64,000 bases of DNA from Acidobacteria bacterium SCN 69-37 (GTDB lineage: Bacteria; Acidobacteriota; Vicinamibacteria; Vicinamibacterales; SCN-69-37): the NCBI GenBank assembly GCA_001724025.1, contig MEDJ01000021.1, positions 183,412 through 247,411 on the forward strand, given 5' to 3'. Both the position numbers and the translations under genes were made by a program. Numbering within the stretch: position 1 is the first letter of the stretch; each line of letters opens with the position of its first letter. The notes beneath the pieces were generated by a model. The model did no database searches. It saw only the letters and a list, made by a program, of their open reading frames with translations, and was not told the origin of the DNA. Positions 39,807 through 47,800 of the stretch are shown piece after piece.

Positions 39807-40615
39807 TGCGGGCTCACGACCAGGTCCGGACGGACCGCCGCGATCGGCTCGACGATCCGCGTCAGGTCCGCCAGCACGTCGGCCATGGCTGCCGTCAGAT
39901 AGAAGTGCGTGCCGGGGAATAGCCGCAGGCGGAACGCGCCGGCCGTTTCCTCTTCCCAGGCGGCCAGGTGCGCGGGCGGCACGATCGGATCGTCCTGCCC
40001 GCCGTAGACGGTCACCGGGCACGGCAGTTGCGGGCCCTGCGCCGGGCGATACGTCTCGAGCGCGCGCATGTCGGCGCGCAGGCCCGGCAGCAGCAGGCCC
40101 AGCACGTCGCGATCGGCGATGACCTCCTGCGGGATCCCGCCGTACCGACGGTTCGTCTCGCGCACGAACGCGTCATCGTCGAGGTCGTGCAGTGTCGGTT
40201 CGTCGGACGGCACGTGGACGGGCCGCCGACTGGAGATCACGACGTGCGCGGGCAGCGGCGCGGCCGATGCCATGAGCGCGCGCGTCACCTCCGCCGCCAG
40301 GACGGCGCCCATGCTGTGGCCGAAGAAGACGAAGGGCCGATCGCTCCAGTCGCGAATCACGGGCACCAGCGCCTCGACCAGGCCCGGGATGCTGGAGACC
40401 ACCGGCTCGCGCAGGCGGTTGGCCCGCCCTGGCAACTGCACGGCACAGAGTTCCACGTGGTCCGGCAGGGCGCTGGCCCACGGACGAAACGTCGCCGCTC
40501 CGCCACCGGCATGGTGGAAGCAGAACAAACGCACACGCGCGTCCGCACGCGGCCGGAACGTCAGGATCCAGGGGCTGGTTGCGGCAACGCGCGATGATTC
40601 GGACACTCGTGACAT
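39803..40615 (-). CDS. Type II (editing) thioesterase
   Basis: Alpha/beta-hydrolase of 270 residues, the usual size of stand-alone thioesterases that free stalled or misprimed carrier proteins of PKS and NRPS lines. Visible motifs are LFCFHHAGGGA near residue 27 (oxyanion region), the nucleophile elbow FGHSMGA, the acidic residue in YGGQDDPIVP and the catalytic His in FPGTHFYL near the C-terminus. The frame stays open about 110 codons further upstream, but family similarity begins only after the ATG at 40615 (MSRVSESSRV), so that start is used. No strong Shine-Dalgarno sequence is seen before it. It is the first gene of the PKS/NRPS operon and its stop overlaps the PKS1 start. With no domain fused to a PKS it is unlikely to be the chain-releasing enzyme. 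Confidence 0.93.
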   Translation of the reverse strand: MSRVSESSRVAATSPWILTFRPRADARVRLFCFHHAGGGAATFRPWASALPDHVELCAVQLPGRANRLREPVVSSIPGLVEALVPVIRDWSDRPFVFFGHSMGAVLAAEVTRALMASAAPLPAHVVISSRRPVHVPSDEPTLHDLDDDAFVRETNRRYGGIPQEVIADRDVLGLLLPGLRADMRALETYRPAQGPQLPCPVTVYGGQDDPIVPPAHLAAWEEETAGAFRLRLFPGTHFYLTAAMADVLADLTRIVEPIAAVRPDLVVSPQ

Positions 40616-40907
40616 CTGGCTCGACACTCTACCCCGTCCCTGCATACCGGACGCCGCACGACCGCGTGATTGGCTGTCTGGCGCTATCGGCCCGTTCACC
40701 CGGCCACGACGCCGGAGATTCCGGGGAATCGGCCAGCAAGAAGCCTTCCATGAATCGGCCCGGGGACCGCGGAGGAACGCGCCCATGATCGTCGCGACTG
40801 GCGCAGGTGCCTGCGCGTCGACGCTCCGTGTCAGTCTACTGTGGAGCAGACAAAAGACGACGGCGACCGACGAGATCGTGCGCAGGGCTTCTGCTATCGT
40901 TCCGGGC
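40616..40907. promoter_or_regulatory. Divergent intergenic region of the PKS operon and the glycosyltransferase gene
   Basis: This 292-nt gap separates the start of the minus-strand thioesterase-PKS-NRPS operon from the start of the plus-strand glycosyltransferase-exporter pair, so it should hold promoters for both. I see no gene in it. A possible extended -10 element, TGCTATCGT, sits at about 40891-40899, only some 10 nt before the glycosyltransferase ATG; if real, that transcript would be almost leaderless. No convincing -35 box or operator repeat was found by eye. Confidence 0.4.
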
Positions 40908-41900
40908 ATGTCGAGCCGTGCGCCGGTCGCGCTGTTCACCTTCAATCGGCCGGATCACACCCACCGGACCCTCGAGGCCCTGTGCGCCAACGCCCTCGCG
41001 TCGGAGACCGACCTCATCGTCTTCTGCGACGGCCCCCGATCGGAGGCCGATCGTGCGAAGACCGAGGCCACCCGGGCCGTGGTCCGTGCCGCCAGCGGCT
41101 TCGCCTCCGTGCGCGTCGTCGAACGGCCCGCGAACCTGGGCCTGGCGCAGTCGGTGATCACCGGCGTGGGTGACGTCCTCGACACGTACGATCGTCTCAT
41201 CGTCGTCGAAGACGACATGCAGACCGCCCCGTCGTTCCTGACCTACATGAATACGGCGCTCACGCTCTACGCGGACGACGCGCGCGTGATCAGCGTGTGC
41301 GGCTACACGCCGCGACTCGACGTCGCGGTCCCGGACACGTACTTCCTGCCGGGCGCGCATTGCTGGGGCTGGGGCACGTGGCGCCGCGGGTGGGCCCTGT
41401 TCAACCCCGATGCCCGCGCGCTCTTCGACGCCGTGCTGGCCCGCAACCTGATCTACGAGTTCGACGTCGAGGGATCCGAATCGCTGACCACGCTGCTCTA
41501 TCGGTCCGCCAGCGGCGACACGGCCATCGATTCCTGGGCCCTGCGCTGGATGGCATCCGCCATCGTGCACGACACGGTCACGCTCTACCCGGCCAAATCG
41601 CTGCTCCTCAACATGGGCTTCGACGGCAGCGGGACGCACGGGGCGGTCACCGAGGCGCTGTCCACGGACCTGGCGGATCGCGCGCTCACCATCGAGCGCG
41701 GCCCCGCCACGATCTGCCGCCCGGCGCTGGACGCGCTACGTCGCGTCCTCATCCGCTGGCGGGCCGAGGAATCGAGGCGGACGCGCCTGTTCTACTCCGC
41801 GTTCGAACGGCTGCCCCGGCCGATCCGCCGGCGCGTCTACGTCTGGAAGACGAAGGACACGCTGCGACGCATGGCCTCGTCGGCGGTGTCGGCCTCCTGA
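40908..41900 (+). CDS. Glycosyltransferase-like protein (GT2/GNT-I type)
   Basis: Protein of 330 residues. The N-terminus (VALFTFNRPDHTHRTLEAL) and the acidic motif VVEDDM (~100-106) resemble nucleotide-sugar-dependent transferases of the GT2/GNT-I (GT-A) fold; related proteins are often annotated as HlpA-like or sugar transferase. Middle motif PGAHCWGWGTWRRGW is also typical of this family. No signal peptide or membrane segment is seen. The start at 40908 is the ATG just before the recognised domain; the frame is open far upstream only as antisense to the thioesterase. Its TGA overlaps the exporter's ATG (TGATG). Donor and acceptor cannot be told from sequence. Position inside the cluster makes glycosylation of the polyketide-peptide or of a lipid conceivable, but unproved. 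Confidence 0.8.
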   Translation: MSSRAPVALFTFNRPDHTHRTLEALCANALASETDLIVFCDGPRSEADRAKTEATRAVVRAASGFASVRVVERPANLGLAQSVITGVGDVLDTYDRLIVVEDDMQTAPSFLTYMNTALTLYADDARVISVCGYTPRLDVAVPDTYFLPGAHCWGWGTWRRGWALFNPDARALFDAVLARNLIYEFDVEGSESLTTLLYRSASGDTAIDSWALRWMASAIVHDTVTLYPAKSLLLNMGFDGSGTHGAVTEALSTDLADRALTIERGPATICRPALDALRRVLIRWRAEESRRTRLFYSAFERLPRPIRRRVYVWKTKDTLRRMASSAVSAS

Positions 41901-43306
41901 TGACATCACCAACGACAGCCGCCGACCCGCGATGGTCCGGCCCTGTCGTGGCCACGCTGGTGCTGGTCATCGGCATCAACCCGGCGACCCTGCACCTGTT
42001 CATTCCCGCCATGCCGGCCATCCAGACCGCGTTCGCGATCGAGACGGCCACCGTGCAGTGGGCGCTGAGCCTGGCGCTGGCCGCCACGGCGCCAGCCACG
42101 CTGCTCTGGGGTCCGGTGAGCGACGCCGTCGGCCGCCGACGCACACTGATGATCGCCAGCCTCCTCATTGCGGCCGGCAGCCTCGCCGCGGCAACGGCCT
42201 CGTCATTTGGCGCGCTGCTGATCGGCCGCGTGGTGCAGGCCTGCGGCGCGGCCGCGGGTCCGGTGCTCGCCGCGAGCATCGTGTTCGACATCCACGGCGA
42301 CAGGCGCGCCGGCCCGGCCCTGGCGCGCATTCTCGTCGGCATGATTGTCGCCACGATGACGGCCCCGTTCGTCGGCGGCCTGCTGACCGACACCGTCGGC
42401 TGGCGCAGCACATTCCTCGTCACGCTGACGCTGGCGACGCTGCTGTTCGTGCTGACCTGGCGCGTGCTGCCCGAAACGCATCGACCGGCCGATCGCACGT
42501 CGCTCCGGCCCGCGCCCCTGTGGTCGGCATGGTACCGGCTGCTGCGACACCCCGTGTATCTCGGCCACGCGCTGATGGTCGCCTGCTCGATGGCGATCAT
42601 GTACGCGTTCATGGCCGCGGCTCCGCACGTGATGGTGCACCTGATGGGCCGATCGGCCAGCGAGTTCGGCATCCGCCTGATCGGCGTGGGCCTCGGCTTC
42701 CTCGCCGGCAACCTGGTGGCCGCGCGCTGGACGACGCGCGTCGGATCCACGCCGATGATCCTGATCGGCAGCACCCTCTCACTGGCTGCGTGCGGAGGGC
42801 TGACGATCGCGCTGATGGGCGGGGCCCTCACTCCCTGGACGATCTTCGGCCCGGCCATCGTCGCGGCGTTCGCGTGCGGGCTGTCGATGCCCAACGCGGA
42901 GGCCGTGGCCCTCAGCGCGAGTCCCGAGGCGTCGGGGACGGCCTCGAGCCTGACCAGTGGCCTCGTTCTGTTGATCGCCGCGCTGACTTCACAGGCCGTG
43001 GGCTGGACGCTGAACGAGTCGCCGCGGCCGCTCGGGATCGCCATGACGATCGCCGCGGCCCTGGCGCTGGCCGCGTTCGTCGGCGGCACGATCGCGTCAG
43101 CGCAGCAGACCCAGCCAGATCAGCAGCGCGAGCGCGGGAACGCCGATCAGGACACTGTCGAGGCGATCCATCAGGCCGCCATGCCCGGGCAGGAAGCGGC
43201 TGAAGTCCTTCACGTCCGCCGCCCGCTTGAGGGCCGACGCCAGCAGGTCGCCGGCGATGCCCGCCACGCCCACCCCGAGGGCCGCGACAGCAGACACCGC
43301 GAGTGA
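41900..43306 (+). CDS. MFS multidrug exporter, Bcr/CflA type, with antisense C-terminal tail
   Basis: Major facilitator superfamily transporter of 468 residues with about twelve hydrophobic segments. The loop after segment 2 carries the MFS motif (GPVSDAVGRRRTLM), and the overall pattern fits the Bcr/CflA drug-resistance subgroup. It probably exports the cluster product or protects the producer. Translation starts at 41900, overlapping the glycosyltransferase stop. The membrane part ends near residue 400 (AFVGGTIASAQQ). The last ~68 residues are polar and read opposite the 3' end of cdsA, so the two genes overlap tail to tail by 210 nt (43097-43306). The tail is probably a by-product of a lost earlier stop codon rather than a functional domain. 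Confidence 0.9.
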   Translation: MTSPTTAADPRWSGPVVATLVLVIGINPATLHLFIPAMPAIQTAFAIETATVQWALSLALAATAPATLLWGPVSDAVGRRRTLMIASLLIAAGSLAAATASSFGALLIGRVVQACGAAAGPVLAASIVFDIHGDRRAGPALARILVGMIVATMTAPFVGGLLTDTVGWRSTFLVTLTLATLLFVLTWRVLPETHRPADRTSLRPAPLWSAWYRLLRHPVYLGHALMVACSMAIMYAFMAAAPHVMVHLMGRSASEFGIRLIGVGLGFLAGNLVAARWTTRVGSTPMILIGSTLSLAACGGLTIALMGGALTPWTIFGPAIVAAFACGLSMPNAEAVALSASPEASGTASSLTSGLVLLIAALTSQAVGWTLNESPRPLGIAMTIAAALALAAFVGGTIASAQQTQPDQQRERGNADQDTVEAIHQAAMPGQEAAEVLHVRRPLEGRRQQVAGDARHAHPEGRDSRHRE

Positions 43307-44044
43307 CGAAGCGGGAAACGCGAACCGCATGACCGTGGCCCCGGCCACGGCGCCCACGAGTCCCGCGATCAGCCCCTCCAGCGTCTTGCCCGGACTGATC
43401 CGCGTGGCGATCGGCCGTCGCCCGAATGCCAGTCCACCGAACATCGCGCACGTATCGGACAGCACGATGACGATCAGCAGCCAGCAGACGAGCGCGAGAC
43501 CGTCAGGACGCTCGAGCGTGGCGGCCAGCACGGACAACGGCGCGGCCACGTAGCCGAGCGCGGCCATCGTCGCGACGACGACGGACGGACGACTCGCCGC
43601 ACCGCGACGGGCAAGGCTGACGACGATCGGCCCGCACAGCACCGGCGCCACGGCACCGACAACCATCACACGGCCGTGGACGACGAGCCCGGACAGCACG
43701 ATCAGCGGCGCCGCGATCGCCACCAGCCACACGGGAACGGCGATGCGGCGCGCGCGGAGTGCGGCCGCCACTTCCCTGACAGCCTGCATCGACAGGAGCG
43801 CGAGCAGCAGGGCGAAACCCACGGGTCCGCTGGCCGCACCGGCAAACAGCACAACGATCCCTACCACCCAGACACGGAACCGCTGCCACAGCGATCCGCG
43901 GGCACGCGCCTGCCGCTCGGCCAGCGGCGCGGCCACGGACGTGCGGCGGCCCGCCCGCACGTCGATCAGAAGGATCAGGCCGGCCCCGATCAACAGAAGG
44001 AGTCCCACACGCCACGCAACGGCGCCGATCAGGGGCGACATCAT
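43097..44044 (-). CDS. cdsA: Phosphatidate cytidylyltransferase (CDP-diglyceride synthase)
   Basis: Integral membrane enzyme of 315 residues that converts phosphatidate and CTP to CDP-diacylglycerol, the activated lipid used by phosphatidyltransferases. Many hydrophobic helices are visible, and the C-terminal CDS signature is complete: SALKRAADVKDFSRFLPG followed by HGGLMDRLD. The ATG at 44044 overlaps the stop of the PssA-like gene (ATGA); an upstream in-frame extension would run through that gene and is rejected. It is the last gene of the PUFA-synthase operon, so its substrate may come from the fused PlsC-like acyltransferase of the pfaC-type protein. A housekeeping role in general phospholipid synthesis is equally possible from sequence alone. 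Confidence 0.93.
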   Translation of the reverse strand: MMSPLIGAVAWRVGLLLLIGAGLILLIDVRAGRRTSVAAPLAERQARARGSLWQRFRVWVVGIVVLFAGAASGPVGFALLLALLSMQAVREVAAALRARRIAVPVWLVAIAAPLIVLSGLVVHGRVMVVGAVAPVLCGPIVVSLARRGAASRPSVVVATMAALGYVAAPLSVLAATLERPDGLALVCWLLIVIVLSDTCAMFGGLAFGRRPIATRISPGKTLEGLIAGLVGAVAGATVMRFAFPASSLAVSAVAALGVGVAGIAGDLLASALKRAADVKDFSRFLPGHGGLMDRLDSVLIGVPALALLIWLGLLR

Positions 44045-44886
44045 TGCGATGTCGGGTTCTCGTCCCGTTCCGCACCATCGTCGGCATTCACGCGACGGGC
44101 CCGGAGCAGGCCGACAGGCAGATACGCCAGCGCGAAGACGCTCATGGCCGCGAACGGCCCGGCGACGGCAGAGACGACGGCCAGGGGCACCAGCAGCCAC
44201 CGTGCCCCGCGACGGCCGGCAAACGTGCGAGGCGGATCGGGGTACGGCCAGGGCCTACCCATGGCGATCGCGGCCGCCGCGGTCATGATCATCGACACCC
44301 ACGCGTGCCCGTCGATGCGCGGCAGCCAGTCGACAAGCCACAACGCGCCTGTCTCACCGAACACTTCGAGCAGCACGACGGCCGCCACCACCATCGCCGC
44401 GGCAGGCGATGGCAGACCGTGATAGTGACGGTCGCCGTCAATCACCAGACGAGGCATGGGCGTGGCGCCCGGTGCGTCGACGGCCGCGACAGTGAAGCGC
44501 GCAAGTCGTACGACGGTGGCTGTCAGATAGAACGTCGCCACGACGACACGCGCAGCCACGTCGATGTTCGATCCGCCGTGCAGCGCCGGCACGACGAGGA
44601 TCAGGGCCGGCAGCAGGCCGAAACTCAGCACGTCGCACAGGCTGTCGAGTTGCGCGCCGAATGGCGAGTCGACACCCAGGCGCCTCGCCAGCGTGCCGTC
44701 GATCCTGTCGAATACGAAGGCGACGAAGACGCAGGCTGCGGCCACGCCAACGGCCCGGCCCAGGCTGACGCCGGGCCACACCAGCGCCAGGCCCCCGATC
44801 AACCCGACGCACGCATTGCTCAGCGTGACGACGCTGACGATTGACGCCCGACGGTCCACGGCACGGTCCATCCGACGGCCCCTCAT
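44041..44886 (-). CDS. pssA: CDP-alcohol phosphatidyltransferase, phosphatidylserine synthase-like
   Basis: Membrane protein of 281 residues. The CDP-alcohol phosphotransferase motif D-x2-DG-x2-AR-x8-G-x3-D-x3-D is complete in FDRIDGTLARRLG and SPFGAQLDSLCD (~50-75). It transfers a phosphatidyl group from CDP-diacylglycerol to an alcohol. The N-terminal position of the motif and the VTLSNACVGLIGG lead-in fit the PssA branch, where serine is the acceptor, but other alcohols cannot be excluded. The ATG at 44886 overlaps the TGA of the pfaC-type gene, and its own stop overlaps cdsA. The pairing with cdsA directly behind a PUFA-type synthase suggests a dedicated phospholipid route for the product acyl chain. 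Confidence 0.85.
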   Translation of the reverse strand: MRGRRMDRAVDRRASIVSVVTLSNACVGLIGGLALVWPGVSLGRAVGVAAACVFVAFVFDRIDGTLARRLGVDSPFGAQLDSLCDVLSFGLLPALILVVPALHGGSNIDVAARVVVATFYLTATVVRLARFTVAAVDAPGATPMPRLVIDGDRHYHGLPSPAAAMVVAAVVLLEVFGETGALWLVDWLPRIDGHAWVSMIMTAAAAIAMGRPWPYPDPPRTFAGRRGARWLLVPLAVVSAVAGPFAAMSVFALAYLPVGLLRARRVNADDGAERDENPTSQ

Positions 44887-47800
44887 GCGCGCGGTCCCCT
44901 GACCCACGCCAGGAATGTCTGCTCCCATGTTTCCATTGCCGTCGACGGCACGCGCGGCCGGCCGGCGTCATCCAGCACGCCGGCAAAGACGCGCGCCGCG
45001 TCGGTATCGTGCATCACGGTGTCGAGCACGATGGCACGCACCGGATCGATGCCGGCCTCGGCCGCGAGGCGTGCCACGCGCGCCCCGACATCAGGTGACG
45101 ACGACTGCGGGACCTCGCGATCGAGCGCATCACCCAGACCGTTGATGGCATCGAGCACGACACGCTGCTTCTCGCGCAAGGACAACGGACGCAGATCGTC
45201 GACGTCGATTGGCGAACCGATGACGATCTCCTGCTGCCCGAGGCCGGACGGGAACTCGAGCCGCCCGCCATCGCCGGACGCGGGCAGTCCGCCGAGGAAC
45301 CGGACGGGCACGATCGGGGCCTGCGCGGCCGCCATCAGATCGAACAGGACGGCACTCACGCGCGTCACAGGCGTGCCGGCGCGCGTGCTGCGCGTGCCCT
45401 CGACGTGCACGAGCAGCGACGTCTCCGCCTCCCGCAGCAGGCGTCCCGCGTCCTCCATCACGCCGAGCATGTCCGCACGATCTTCGCGATTGACGTAGAG
45501 CGCCATGCGCGGCAGCCGCACGCCGGGATACGCCGACAGCCACGCGTACAGGCCGCCCAGCCAGCTCTGCGCGTGCGCGTCTTTCGCAAGCGCGACGACA
45601 CGCCGCTCGAGGCCGCCGCCGAGCGCGAAGCCGAAAAGGATCGACTCCACACCGGTCTGATGATTGGCGAGATACAGGGCCGGACGATCGGCCACGCGCG
45701 CGAACGCCGCGGGATCGCGGAACGAGACGCGCCGGACGAAGCGACGATAGAGCGCCGTCATCAGCGCCTCGCCCGGCCATGCCTCCACCTGCAGCAGTCG
45801 CCGCCACCCGGCCTGCACGCGCTCCGGCGTCAGTTCGATGGCCGCCGCGGCCCCACGGTCGACAAGAGCCATTGCCAGGTCGGGCAATTCGTAGATGCGC
45901 AGGCCGTCGCACCACAGCGATCCGCGGGCCGTGCAGACGACCCGGTCGCCCTGGCGATCGATGCACGTGATCGCGATCTCGGTGTCGACGACGCCATGCC
46001 GCGGCAGGACCTGGCCGCGATAGCGCCACGTGAGCGGCGCGCCGCTGGCGATCGGGTCGAACACGGGATCCCGCATGCCCGTGTGCAGCCCGCCGAGACA
46101 CATGGCCACCTGGAGCAGTTGAATCAGCGCCTCGATGCCCAGCGAACCCGGCTGTACGGGGTCCTGGTAAAAGTGCGCCTTGAAATACCAGCTGTCCGGG
46201 TGCACCTGCTGCCGGCCGCGGATGCGTCCGAGTCCGGCGGCGCCACCGGCGGGCCAGAACGCCGCAACGTGATCGATCATCAGCAGCGGCGCGGATGCGA
46301 GCGCCGGCCAGCCGGCCCGCGTCTTCAAATCCGCCATCGTCACATCGGCGATTGCCGGCGGGCCCTCGTCCGCCGACGGCGCCGACGGTTCCGGCAACCC
46401 TGTCTGCCCAGCCAGCGCGGCATCGGTGAAGAAGCCGAACGAGGTGTCGAACGCCAGTACCACGCCCTGATCGTCGCGGCCCTCGACACTGAAGAACACG
46501 AGCGTTGTCTCGCCCGCCCGCGCGAACCGCGTGAGCGTCGCCGTGGTGTTCAGATGAGACGTTCCGCGAGGGACGTGACGCACGACCACAGCCTGGCGGC
46601 CGTCCAGGTTGCGGAACCGCAGGTCCGTCGGCGCGTGCGCGGCAATCCCCATGTACGACGCGAGCCAGCCGCACGGCTGCAGCATCACCTCCATGAGCAC
46701 GGCCATCGGCATGGTCGGCGACGCGTTCGCGTCGAAGTACCACGCGTCCGGCGGTACGTCGTAGCGCGCGGTCACGCGGCCACCCTCGGTCACGCGACCC
46801 GACGGACAGGTGACGTGCTCGACGTGCGTCATGAAGTGATACGGCGGTCCCGGCAGCCGCGGCGCGCGGCGCGCGCCATCGAACGCGGCGTACATCGGAC
46901 CGAACGCGTCGGACGGCCGTCCCCATGCACAGGCCAGGAGCGCCGCGTGGTCGCCACGCACGGGCCCGGTCGGGTCGACGACGTGGACCGGTGTGTCCGC
47001 GACCAGCGCCTGGCGCGTCGACAGCGGCCAGTCGGGCACGATCGTCATGCCGAGGCGCCGGCAATGAAACACCTTGAAGCCGTCGGATCGACACAGTAGC
47101 GCGGCATACACGCGCGGGCAGTCGCCGTCGACGATCTCCTCGACGAAGACCTCGTACGTCAGCCTGTGTGCGCCATCGGGAATCACCTGTCCGCGGCAGA
47201 CGAACGTATACGCCTCGTCGACGACGGGCTCGAACCGCCAGCCGTCGCGCGGAATCGTAAAGCCCAGGGCGGCCAGCAGGAACGACTGCGCCTGCACGGC
47301 CGCCTCCGCCATCAACGTGCCGGGCATGCACGGGTCGTGCGTGAAGTGCCCCTGGTAGAACCAGGCATCGGCCGGCACGTCGGTCTCGGCACGGAGATAG
47401 CCGCGGCCCCACGGTCCGCCGTGCGGATCGAACGCCGTCACCTCGTCGATCAGACGCAGGCGACCTGACGCGATCGTCGGTGTCCGCTGATGAGACGCCG
47501 TCTCCTCGAAGCCCTCGCCGAAGCAGGTCGCGGCGTCACCGGCGACGAACGCGTCCAGGTCCGCGCGCGAAAACGCGCGCTTCACGCTCGGGCGCGGCGG
47601 CGGATCGAGCCGGGCCCCAGGCGCGGGCGTGTCTGTCGACGCGTCCCACAGCACGCCGCCCGACTCCGCCAGTTCGGCATCGGTGAAGAAGCCGGCCTGG
47701 CCGTTACGGACCGAGATCCAGAGCCGGTCGCCAATCCACGCGTCGTAGTGGAAGAAGAAGAGCCGGACGTCGCCCACCTGCGCGTGTCCGTCGACGTGAA

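Noticed and set aside
39807..40022. N-terminal extension of PKS1 into the thioesterase gene
   Set aside because: The sequence is out-of-frame thioesterase DNA with no domain; the ATG at 39806 has the ATGA coupling seen throughout.
40068..40907. Upstream extension of the glycosyltransferase opposite the thioesterase
   Set aside because: No family similarity; the recognised domain begins just after the ATG at 40908.
40616..40945. About 110-residue N-terminal extension of the thioesterase
   Set aside because: It has no family similarity and would make the protein much longer than type II thioesterases.
41297..41899. Upstream extension of the exporter through the glycosyltransferase gene
   Set aside because: Arg-rich out-of-frame sequence; the membrane protein starts at the ATG at 41900.
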